Of a DNA stretch of 5,455 nucleotides, positions 1 to 5,455 are shown piece by piece. Position 1 is the first letter of the stretch; each line of letters starts with the position of its first letter. The notes beneath the pieces are model-generated. The model was not told the origin of the DNA and ran no database searches. It saw only the letters and a program-made list of their open reading frames with translations. Origin of the DNA: Chitinophaga pinensis (GTDB taxonomy: Bacteria; Bacteroidota; Bacteroidia; SXHM01). The DNA is taken from contig CAMDBK010000216.1 in NCBI GenBank assembly GCA_945889235.1, positions 1-5,455 of the forward strand, written 5' to 3'. Position numbers and translations under genes: made by a program.

Positions 1-380
1 ACTACTATCTTTTCTGCACGCTCCAATTTTACAACTCTGCGTTCTGATTTTTCGCAGTTGAGAAACGTGATCTCATCAATCCCTATTTCGGTGGCTTTTT
101 CAAGGAACCATTCGGTGCGGTCGAAGTTTTTGGTGGGCGCAATGGCAATGTGCAGGTAGCAATTTCGTTTGCCGTAATTTTCTTTTTTCTCTATGATTTC
201 AAACCCGCACTGATTAGGATTTGCATTGCTGATCTTTGCTTTGTAGAAACCGCCTTTCCCGTCAACAATAATTAAGTCATCTCCTTCTTTCATGCGCAGC
301 ACACGAATTGCATGTCCTGATTCTTCCTTGTCAAGAATAGTTTGTCCGCTAAGTAGTTCAGGGCAATAAAAAAGGTTCAT
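1..380 (-). CDS. rsmE: 16S rRNA (uracil-1498-N3)-methyltransferase RsmE, N-terminal part (3' end off window)
   Basis: RsmE is a cytoplasmic SPOUT-class enzyme that uses S-adenosylmethionine to methylate N3 of U1498 in 16S rRNA of the assembled small ribosomal subunit. Reading the minus strand from the ATG at 380-378 gives 126 residues with no stop, beginning MNLFYCPELLSG. Visible family marks are HAIRVLRMKEGD (23-34), DGKGGFYKAKI (40-50) in the PUA-like N-terminal domain, then APTKNFDRTEWFLEKATEIG (81-100), which opens the methyltransferase domain, and the conserved C-E-K-S-E-R stretch (109-114). RsmE is normally about 230-245 residues, so roughly half is present; the knotted SAM-binding C-terminus lies beyond position 1. 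The gene follows pckA on the same strand, but a strong terminator separates them, so it probably has its own promoter or relies on readthrough. Identification rests on motif recognition and is firm. Confidence 0.93.
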   Translation of the reverse strand, partial: MNLFYCPELLSGQTILDKEESGHAIRVLRMKEGDDLIIVDGKGGFYKAKISNANPNQCGFEIIEKKENYGKRNCYLHIAIAPTKNFDRTEWFLEKATEIGIDEITFLNCEKSERRVVKLERAEKIV

Positions 381-394
381 GGTTTCTCAAAAAT

Positions 395-429
395 AAAAAA
401 ACCTTCCCGTTATGTGAGAAGGTTTTTTT
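395..429 (-). terminator. Intrinsic terminator of pckA, symmetric and possibly bidirectional
   Basis: A perfect 12-bp stem pairs 395-406 (AAAAAAACCTTC) with 418-429 (GAAGGTTTTTTT) around an 11-nt loop. Read on the minus strand it starts 18 nt after the pckA stop codon and runs out through a T tract (TTTTTTTATTTTT), the classic rho-independent form. The A-run on one arm and T-run on the other would also allow it to stop plus-strand transcription. It ends only about 15 nt before the rsmE start codon. Confidence 0.85.
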
Positions 430-446
430 TAGTTCATTATTTACTG

Positions 447-2060
447 TTAGGCATTAACAGTTGTTTTCGGAGCGGCCGCAAGAATTTCTTCGTTAGCAGC
501 GCTTGCATATTTGCTGAAATTTTTCACGAATGACTCGGCAAGACTATTAGCTTTTGTATCATAAGCTGCTTTGTCTTTCCAGGTGTTGCGCGGGTTCAAA
601 ATTTCTGCATCCACATTAGGGCAGGATTTAGGCATTGCCAAACCAAACACTGAATGTTTTTCAAATTCTACTTTTTCAAGTTCACCTTTTAAAGCAGCAG
701 TAATCATAGCACGGGTGAATTTCAGTTTTATACGTTCGCCTGTTCCGTAGCTTCCGCCTGACCAACCTGTGTTGATGAGCCAAACATTTACTTTGTTCTT
801 TTTCAGTTTTTCGCCCAGCAATTCAGCATATTTTGTAGGATGCAATGGCAGGAAAGCCGCACCAAAGCAAGCCGAGAATGTCAGTTGCGGTTCGGTAACA
901 CCTACTTCAGTTCCCGCAACTTTTGCAGTGTAGCCGGAGATAAAATGATACATCGCCTGACCAACCGTTAGTTTTGAAATAGGAGGCAATACACCAAAAG
1001 CATCAGCCGTAAGAAAGAAAATATTTTTAGGAATTCCGCCAACTGATGGCTTCACTGCGTTGGCAATAAAATCAATAGGATAGCTTACGCGGGTGTTCTC
1101 TGTTTTGGTAATGTTCTTGTAATCAACAGTAGAAGTGTTATCGTAAAATTCAATATTTTCCAGCAACGAACCAAACTTTACAGCATCAAAAATCTGAGGT
1201 TCTTTTTCGCGTGAAAGGTCAACGCATTTTGCATAGCATCCGCCCTCAAAATTGAAGACTTCTTTTTCTGCCCAACCGTGTTCGTCATCACCAATCAAAC
1301 CTCTTTCGGGGTCAGCTGAAAGAGTTGTTTTTCCTGTTCCTGAAAGACCAAAGAAAACAGCAGTATCACCCTCTTTGCCGATGTTGGCAGAGCAGTGCAT
1401 GGACAATACATTTCTATCGTGCGGCAATACAAAATTCAGCACCGAGAAAATCCCTTTTTTGATTTCGCCTGTGTAGGCTGTTCCTCCGATGAGGATTACT
1501 TTTTTGGTGAAGTTAAGCACCGCAAAGTTTTCCTGGCGTGTTCCGTCTGTTTTTGGATTTGCGTGAAAACCAGGAGCGCAGATGATAGTCCACTCGGGAG
1601 CAAAGTTTTGTATTTCTTCAAACGTAGGGCGAAGGAAAAGATTGTAGGCAAAAAGATTCGCCCAAGGTGTTTCAGTAACCACACGGATATTGTGGCGATA
1701 AGCCGGGTCTGCACAGGCATAGCTGTCGCGCACATATACTTCTTTGCCTTGCAGGTATGAAGTTACTTTGTCATACAGTTTGTCAAAATTTTCGGGAGTA
1801 AATTTGATGTTGATATCGCCCCACCAAACCGAGTTTTCGGTAATGGCATCGCAAACAATAAATTTATCTTTTGGTGAACGGCCGGTGAACTTTCCTGTAT
1901 CAACCGCCAGTGCGCCTGTATCGGTTAACATGCCTTGACCTGTTACGATGGTTTCCTCCACCAGTTCGGCAGGGTTCAGATTCCAGTAAGCGACAGCAAC
2001 ATTTTTTAACCCAAGTGACGCCACGGTGGCATCTTTACTCTTAATTCCGTATTCGTTCAT
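447..2060 (-). CDS. pckA: Phosphoenolpyruvate carboxykinase (ATP-dependent)
   Basis: PckA interconverts oxaloacetate + ATP with phosphoenolpyruvate + CO2 + ADP in the cytoplasm. It feeds gluconeogenesis and, in many anaerobic or facultative Bacteroidota, can run in the carboxylating direction. The 537-residue product matches the usual length of about 530-540. Motifs from Met1 (MNEYGIKSK): GRSPKDKF (60-67, substrate arginine R61), the GGTAYTGEIKKG segment (192-203) with metal/substrate lysine K201, H222 in MHCSAN, the kinase-type P-loop GLSGTGKTT (238-246), and LIGDDEHGW (255-263) with metal-binding D259. All expected catalytic residues are present. The P-loop and motif set place it in the ATP rather than the GTP family. 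The frame stays open upstream to a Met codon at 2141, but the start at 2060 is preferred: it gives the family length, and the promoter at 2110-2141 lies inside the longer version. No strong Shine-Dalgarno is seen, only A-rich sequence before the ATG. The gene is monocistronic by layout, with its own promoter and a terminator after it. Confidence 0.97.
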   Translation of the reverse strand: MNEYGIKSKDATVASLGLKNVAVAYWNLNPAELVEETIVTGQGMLTDTGALAVDTGKFTGRSPKDKFIVCDAITENSVWWGDINIKFTPENFDKLYDKVTSYLQGKEVYVRDSYACADPAYRHNIRVVTETPWANLFAYNLFLRPTFEEIQNFAPEWTIICAPGFHANPKTDGTRQENFAVLNFTKKVILIGGTAYTGEIKKGIFSVLNFVLPHDRNVLSMHCSANIGKEGDTAVFFGLSGTGKTTLSADPERGLIGDDEHGWAEKEVFNFEGGCYAKCVDLSREKEPQIFDAVKFGSLLENIEFYDNTSTVDYKNITKTENTRVSYPIDFIANAVKPSVGGIPKNIFFLTADAFGVLPPISKLTVGQAMYHFISGYTAKVAGTEVGVTEPQLTFSACFGAAFLPLHPTKYAELLGEKLKKNKVNVWLINTGWSGGSYGTGERIKLKFTRAMITAALKGELEKVEFEKHSVFGLAMPKSCPNVDAEILNPRNTWKDKAAYDTKANSLAESFVKNFSKYASAANEEILAAAPKTTVNA

Positions 2061-2109
2061 TCTTAATTTATTGATTGATACTCTTAATGCTTTTTTCCTA
2101 AAAGGGGAG

Positions 2110-2141
2110 CAAATGTAAAGCAATTTCAGGGACATAAACAA
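2110..2141 (-). promoter_or_regulatory. Bacteroidota-type promoter of pckA
   Basis: On the minus strand, TACATTTG (2117-2110) is an exact match to the Bacteroidota -7 consensus TAnnTTTG. TTG at 2141-2139, set in a T-rich run, matches the -33 element with a 21-nt spacer, inside the 17-23 range described for this phylum. Transcription would start near 2104-2105 and leave a leader of about 44 nt before the ATG at 2060. This is motif evidence only. Confidence 0.65.
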
Positions 2142-2165
2142 AAAATTAAGGGATGATTAAAAGCA

Positions 2166-2199
2166 TTGATTCTTTCTATTGAAATAAGGTGTAAATTCG
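2166..2199 (+). promoter_or_regulatory. Weak candidate promoter of the T9SS cargo gene
   Basis: TAAATTCG (2192-2199) matches the TAnnTTTG -7 element except for one base (C for T). TTG at 2166-2168 lies 23 nt upstream, at the limit of the accepted -33 spacing. A start near 2205 would give a leader of about 17 nt to the ATG at 2223. It would sit back-to-back with the pckA promoter. The imperfect match in AT-rich DNA makes this tentative. Confidence 0.28.
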
Positions 2200-2222
2200 G
2201 CAATGAATTAAATCTTCTAATA

Positions 2223-3233
2223 ATGAAAAAACTTATACCTTTTCTTTTTGTGATGGTGGAAGGAAATGTGAGGGGGCAAACATATTATCCTTGTAGTGTT
2301 CTGCCTTCTGAATTCCAACAGTGGTGTTACACGGCAGTTTATCTTGACACATTCAACATAGCGGAAGATTCTGCTTTGATAGTAATTGACACTACCAACA
2401 CATGCACTACCTGGGACAAAGGCCATAGTTATAAAACTGTTTTTGACAGTGCGACTTCGCCCTATGGATTAGTAACTGATACGCTGCTACCCTATGCAAC
2501 TGGTGTAAAATGCAGCTTTATTGTAAAGCAACCCATGGAATGGTTTTTTTATCCAACCTTACTTTTCTTTGAACATAAATTTGACAATGATTCATTGCTT
2601 GATGGCGGATATATTGAGTATTCATGCGACCACGGGATAAACTGGAGATATATGACCCGTCCGGACTGGCAACAAAATCAGCCACCTTTGATGATAAACT
2701 TTCACAACTATGCGGGTCTTCCCAACTCGTATTATAATAGTAATATGCCTGCACTGCATGATACAATTCCTGCATTTACAGGAACAAATGGAGACTGGCA
2801 ATGGAGCGGGGTGCAATTTGTTTGGACCTTACCTGTAATGAGACCTGACGAAAACCGTTGGCAAGAATGCTATAATACTGACAGCATGTTTTACCGTTTT
2901 ACTTTTGAAAGCGATAATATTGATAATGCCAGAGGTGGGTGGATGGTTCGGAATATAGTTGCCGGATGGAATGATATTGGTGGTTCAGTTTCTGAATTCT
3001 CCTCCCAACCCCTCAAAATCTTCCCCAACCCGGCAAGCGAAAAAGTCTCCATTGAATTACCGCCAAATTCAGGAAAACTAAGCAGCATAGTTATTTCGGA
3101 TATTGCAGGTAATGTTGCGCTCCGCGCAACTGATGCAAGGGAAATTGATTTTTCCACCCTAAGCCCCGGTATTTATTTTGTGCTTGCCGAAACGGATAAG
3201 TTTGTGTTCAGGCAGAAATTTGTGAAACAATAA
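2223..3233 (+). CDS. Secreted protein of unknown function with type IX secretion (Por) C-terminal sorting domain
   Basis: This 336-residue protein appears to be exported and then carried across the outer membrane by the type IX secretion system. The C-terminal 73 residues (264-336) are a typical type A sorting domain: LKIFPNPASEKVSIELP at its start, then IVISDIAGNV, the LSPGIYFVLAET strand pair and a basic end FRQKFVKQ. This tail directs secretion and is usually cleaved. The body (about 20-260) resembles the jelly-roll/MAM-like beta-sandwich modules common in Bacteroidota surface proteins, with LDGGYIEYS (126-134) followed by GINW, then YRFTFESD (224-231) and GWMVRNI (239-245). I see no protease or glycosidase catalytic motif, so a binding or adhesin-like role is only a guess. 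The ATG at 2223 gives MKKLIPFLFVMV, a basic start plus a short hydrophobic core as in a signal peptide, but Glu13 and Arg17 follow unusually early. An in-frame TTG at 2166 adds 19 residues and gives no better signal. The stop codon abuts that of the convergent DUF423 gene. Confidence 0.88.
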   Translation: MKKLIPFLFVMVEGNVRGQTYYPCSVLPSEFQQWCYTAVYLDTFNIAEDSALIVIDTTNTCTTWDKGHSYKTVFDSATSPYGLVTDTLLPYATGVKCSFIVKQPMEWFFYPTLLFFEHKFDNDSLLDGGYIEYSCDHGINWRYMTRPDWQQNQPPLMINFHNYAGLPNSYYNSNMPALHDTIPAFTGTNGDWQWSGVQFVWTLPVMRPDENRWQECYNTDSMFYRFTFESDNIDNARGGWMVRNIVAGWNDIGGSVSEFSSQPLKIFPNPASEKVSIELPPNSGKLSSIVISDIAGNVALRATDAREIDFSTLSPGIYFVLAETDKFVFRQKFVKQ

Positions 3234-3614
3234 TTATTTCCGTACTGCAGCCACAGCCACCATCACCCAGCCTGCCATAAACAGCAGTCCGCCAACAGGA
3301 GTGATGGGTCCAAGGAAAGAAATATTGACCAAGCCTGTAATAGCTTTGGTAGAAAGAAAATAAACTGAACCTGAGAAGCAGATAATACCCGTCACAAACA
3401 GCCACCCGGCATAACGGATTGTTTTTGGAACATCACCCAATAAACCAATTATCAACAACGCCAGCGTATGATAAAACTGGTAGCGCACTGCTGTTTCATA
3501 ACTTACCAATGAATCGGGTGGGAGGTAGGGTTTTAGTGAGTGTGCGCCCAAAGCGCCAAGAGCTACAACTAGGGCACCGGAAATTCCGGCAATGAGGAGG
3601 AAGGGATTTTTCAT
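3234..3614 (-). CDS. DUF423 family small integral membrane protein
   Basis: The product has 126 residues, the normal length for the DUF423 (YgdD-like) family of inner-membrane proteins, whose biochemical function is unknown. Four hydrophobic segments can be picked out at about 5-24, 47-60, 69-88 and 96-123. Family hallmarks are LGALGAHSLKPYL (19-31), the Y-Q-F-Y-H-T-L-A-L-L stretch at the start of segment two (45-54), FSGSVYFLS (80-88) and GPITPVGGLLFMAGW (102-116), ending in a short basic tail VRK. The ATG at 3614-3612 gives a complete first membrane segment, and there is no competing upstream start. It converges on the T9SS cargo gene with no bases between the stop codons. It is divergent from the saccharopine dehydrogenase gene, with the paired palindromes between them. 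I could not recognise a convincing promoter. The context gives no clue to its role. Confidence 0.92.
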   Translation of the reverse strand: MKNPFLLIAGISGALVVALGALGAHSLKPYLPPDSLVSYETAVRYQFYHTLALLIIGLLGDVPKTIRYAGWLFVTGIICFSGSVYFLSTKAITGLVNISFLGPITPVGGLLFMAGWVMVAVAAVRK

Positions 3615-3630
3615 TTTTGAGAGTATTACC

Positions 3631-3692
3631 CGTCACCCTGAACTTGTTTCAGGGTCTAAAATTTAAGATGCTGAAACAAGTTCAGCATGACG
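3631..3692. repeat. Pair of inverted REP-like palindromes in the divergent intergenic region
   Basis: Two 27-nt units, 3631-3657 and 3666-3692, are inverted copies of each other (23 of 27 positions identical) separated by AAAATTTA. Each unit is itself a hairpin: ACCCTGAA (3635-3642) pairs with TTCAGGGT (3648-3655), and ATGCTGAA (3668-3675) pairs with TTCAGCAT (3681-3688), both with 5-nt loops. The four differences between units fall at two base pairs and keep pairing in each. The shared core is CTGAACTTGTTTCAG. I recall this type of palindrome, which translates as HAELVSAS in one frame, as a scattered intergenic repeat in many bacterial genomes; copy number here cannot be judged from one window. 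Confidence 0.85.
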
Positions 3693-3731
3693 AAATTCTG
3701 AGCAAATGTGCAAATAACTACCTTTAACCCC

Positions 3732-5063
3732 GTGAAAAAAATTCTTCTTATTGGTGCCGGGCGTTCTTCGGTAAGTCTTATCAATTACCTTTTGCAGAAT
3801 GCCGATTCGCATGATTGGCAAATACGTGTAGGCGATATTTCGGTAGAACACGCACAAGAAAAGGTTCATGGAAATGAACGTGCCACAGCATTTGTCTTTG
3901 ACATCAAGAACGATGAACAGCGCGCCAAAGAAATCAGTGAAAGCGATATTGTTATCTCCCTACTTCCCCCGTTTTTGCATGCGTTGGCGGCAAAAGATTG
4001 TTTGCACTACAAGAAGAGTTTGGTTACCGCATCCTATGTAACCGAAGAGATGCAGGCAATGGACAAAGAGGTGCGTGAAGCCGGAATTCTTTTCCTCAAT
4101 GAAATTGGTTTAGATCCGGGGCTCGACCATCTTTCGGCCATGCAGATTTTAGATGAGATACGCGGTGAAGGAGCAAAAATGATTGGCTTTGAATCATTCT
4201 GCGGAGGTTTGGTTGCACCCGAAAACGACAACAATCCCTGGAATTATAAGTTCACTTGGAACCCGCGCAACGTAGTGCTGGCAGGACAGGGTGGAGCAGT
4301 AAAGTTTATTCAGGAAGGTATGTATAAGTACATTCCCTACCAGAAAGTTTTTCGCAGAACCGAGATAATTGAGATTGAGGGCTATGGTCGTTTTGAGGGT
4401 TATGCCAACCGTGATTCATTAAAGTATCGCAGCGTTTACGGGCTGGAGAATATTCCTACCATCTATCGCGGAACGCTGCGCAGGGTAGGCTTTTGCCGCG
4501 CATGGGATGTGTTTGTGCAGTTGGGTGCAACTGATGATTCATACATCATGGAAGGAAGTGCAACTATGACGCACCGCCAGTTCATCAACTCTTTTCTTGC
4601 CTACAACCTGCATGATTCGGTCGAGATAAAACTGATGCATTATTTACATATTGACCAGGACAGCGAACTGATGGATAAACTCAGATGGCTGGGCATTTTC
4701 GATAACACGAAAGTTGGTTTAAAAGATGCAACTCCCGCACAGATTTTACAAAGCATTTTAGAGAAAAAATGGAGCCTTGATGAAGGCGACCGAGATATGA
4801 TTGTGATGTGGCACAAATTCAATTACGAGTTGAATGGCAAACAACATCAGCGTGAGAGTTCGTTGGTGGTGTTGGGCGATGATGCCCATCACACCGCCAT
4901 GGCAAAAACAGTTGGTTTGCCGCTGGGCATTGCAACCAAACTAATTCTGGAAGGCAAAATAAACCTGAAAGGAGTTGTTGTTCCCATTCACAAAGAGATT
5001 TATGCTCCGGTGCTTGAAGAGTTGAAACAATACGGCATTAATTTCAAAGAAAAGACAGACTGA
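3732..5063 (+). CDS. Saccharopine dehydrogenase, LYS9/saccharopine reductase type
   Basis: Enzymes of this family interconvert saccharopine with 2-aminoadipate 6-semialdehyde plus glutamate using NAD(P), a step in lysine degradation or in the aminoadipate route of lysine synthesis. The 443-residue product is close to yeast Lys9 (446). Seen: an N-terminal Rossmann fold with KKILLIGAGRSS (glycine motif 8-13), SLLPPFLH (76-83), TASYVTEEM, the hallmark NEIGLDPGLDH (123-133), CGGLVAPENDNNPWNYKF (157-174) followed by TWNPR, and a C-terminal part with GLPLGIATKLILEG (395-408) and GVVVPIHKEIYAPVL (414-428). These match the NADP-binding and C-terminal saccharopine dehydrogenase domains in order. GTG at 3732 is chosen because MKKILLIGAG is the usual family start; GTG at 3708 would add eight residues (MQITTFNP) and cannot be excluded. 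Either way the start is GTG, with no clear ribosome binding site. No lysine-ketoglutarate reductase partner is in the window, so the substrate is inferred from family. A related saccharopine-like substrate is possible. Confidence 0.9.
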   Translation: MKKILLIGAGRSSVSLINYLLQNADSHDWQIRVGDISVEHAQEKVHGNERATAFVFDIKNDEQRAKEISESDIVISLLPPFLHALAAKDCLHYKKSLVTASYVTEEMQAMDKEVREAGILFLNEIGLDPGLDHLSAMQILDEIRGEGAKMIGFESFCGGLVAPENDNNPWNYKFTWNPRNVVLAGQGGAVKFIQEGMYKYIPYQKVFRRTEIIEIEGYGRFEGYANRDSLKYRSVYGLENIPTIYRGTLRRVGFCRAWDVFVQLGATDDSYIMEGSATMTHRQFINSFLAYNLHDSVEIKLMHYLHIDQDSELMDKLRWLGIFDNTKVGLKDATPAQILQSILEKKWSLDEGDRDMIVMWHKFNYELNGKQHQRESSLVVLGDDAHHTAMAKTVGLPLGIATKLILEGKINLKGVVVPIHKEIYAPVLEELKQYGINFKEKTD

Positions 5064-5090
5064 TGAGGATGATTTAAATCTCTTCCTCAT
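5063..5090 (+). other. Hairpin just after the saccharopine dehydrogenase stop, possible weak terminator
   Basis: ATGAGGA (5063-5069) pairs perfectly with TCCTCAT (5084-5090), a 7-bp stem that begins on the last base of the stop codon. The 14-nt loop contains the self-complementary GATTTAAATC (5071-5080). The following sequence, ATTTAATCTTTAATAT, is T-rich but has no uninterrupted T tract, so efficient rho-independent termination is doubtful. The other reading is a 3'-end stabilising or processing hairpin between this gene and coaD. Confidence 0.35.
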
Positions 5091-5147
5091 ATTTAATCTT
5101 TAATATCAGTAACCATAGTAGTAAATCTGCGTTCTAAGTCTCCGAAA

Positions 5148-5455
5148 ATGAAAATTGCAATATTCCCCGGTTCCTTCGACCCTATTACAAAAGGTCATCA
5201 GGATATTATTCTTCGGGCGCTTCCCTTGTTTGATAGAATAATAGTGGCCGTAGGAAAAAACACCAGCAAGAAATATCTTTATTCACAGGAACAGCGCGTG
5301 AAATGGATTAAAGCCGTGTTTTCAAAACACAAGAAAGTTAGTGTTGATTCGTTTGACGGGCTTACCGTTGACTATTGTAAGAAAGTAAAAGCAACTTATA
5401 TTCTGCGTGGTTTGCGTACTTCAGCTGATTTTGAATTTGAGCGCAGCATCGGACA
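5148..5455 (+). CDS. coaD: Phosphopantetheine adenylyltransferase CoaD, N-terminal part (3' end off window)
   Basis: CoaD transfers AMP from ATP to 4'-phosphopantetheine, making dephospho-CoA, the penultimate step of coenzyme A synthesis in the cytoplasm. From ATG at 5148, 102 residues are readable and the frame is open to the window edge. Nucleotidyltransferase marks are clear: FPGSFDPITKGH (6-17) with the T-x-G-H motif at 14-17, then DIILRAL (19-25), the conserved SKK pair region (40-42), FDGLTVDYC (69-77) and RGLRTSADFEFE (87-98), which carries substrate-binding arginines. The family is usually about 150-165 residues, so about two-thirds is present; the C-terminal S-S-x-x-R motif lies outside. 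It follows the saccharopine dehydrogenase gene by 84 bp on the same strand with a hairpin between. TAAATCTG at 5122-5129 is a one-mismatch -7 box without a matching -33 element, so shared or separate transcription cannot be decided. The start is secure because the motif begins within six residues of Met1. Confidence 0.96.
   Translation, partial: MKIAIFPGSFDPITKGHQDIILRALPLFDRIIVAVGKNTSKKYLYSQEQRVKWIKAVFSKHKKVSVDSFDGLTVDYCKKVKATYILRGLRTSADFEFERSIG

Noticed and set aside
472..479. NotI site GCGGCCGC near the pckA 3' end, as a possible cloning scar
   Set aside because: It is in frame and encodes alanines in the C-terminal tail LAAAPKTT. The surrounding sequence is continuous, so a natural origin is simplest.
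1395..1760. Plus-strand open frame of 121 codons
   Set aside because: It lies wholly antisense inside pckA, whose motifs are intact across the region. The translation has no recognisable domain and is cysteine/basic-rich shadow sequence.
2061..2141. N-terminal extension of pckA beginning MFMSLKLLY
   Set aside because: It overlaps the pckA promoter, is basic and non-conserved in character, and makes the protein longer than the family.
2518..2816. Two overlapping minus-strand frames inside the T9SS cargo gene
   Set aside because: Antisense shadows with no domain features or plausible start signals; the plus-strand protein is continuous and recognisable.
3703..3710. CACATTTG on the minus strand as a -7 box for the DUF423 gene
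   Set aside because: One mismatch to TAnnTTTG and no TTG at the expected -33 distance, so it is not supportable as a promoter.
3663..3869. Minus-strand open frame of 68 codons ending in HAELVSAS
   Set aside because: Its C-terminus is just the translated palindromic repeat and the rest is antisense to the saccharopine dehydrogenase gene. This is a well-known kind of spurious gene call.
5126..5135. TCTGCGTTCT upstream of coaD also occurs at 36-45 inside rsmE
   Set aside because: A single 10-nt match with no extension and unrelated contexts; chance is enough.

Overview
The window looks like ordinary core chromosome from a member of the Bacteroidota. The two strongest clues are a protein ending in a type IX secretion (Por) C-terminal sorting domain, a system essentially confined to that phylum, and an exact Bacteroidota-type promoter (TTG, 21-nt spacer, TAnnTTTG) upstream of pckA. 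Starts without a clear Shine-Dalgarno sequence and moderately AT-rich intergenic regions fit the same assignment. I cannot place the organism below phylum level.

Layout, left to right: (1) the N-terminal half of rsmE (16S rRNA m3U1498 methyltransferase), minus strand, cut by the left edge; (2) a strong hairpin/T-tract terminator; (3) a complete ATP-dependent phosphoenolpyruvate carboxykinase gene, pckA, minus strand; (4) a divergent intergenic region of 162 bp holding the pckA promoter; (5) a secreted, T9SS-sorted protein of unknown function, plus strand; (6) a small DUF423 membrane protein, minus strand, whose stop codon directly abuts that of gene 5; (7) a 117-bp divergent intergenic region carrying a pair of REP-like palindromes; (8) a complete LYS9-type saccharopine dehydrogenase gene, plus strand; (9) an 84-bp gap with a hairpin; (10) the N-terminal two-thirds of coaD (phosphopantetheine adenylyltransferase), plus strand, cut by the right edge.

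The genes do not form one pathway. They cover rRNA modification, gluconeogenesis/anaplerosis, secretion of an extracellular protein, lysine/2-aminoadipate metabolism and coenzyme A synthesis, and transcription direction changes three times. The only same-strand neighbours, pckA/rsmE and the saccharopine dehydrogenase/coaD pair, are each separated by a hairpin. I found no mobile element, CRISPR array, tRNA or rRNA, and no convincing new system. The most interesting non-coding signal is the double palindrome at 3631-3692, whose two copies differ by changes that preserve pairing within each hairpin.
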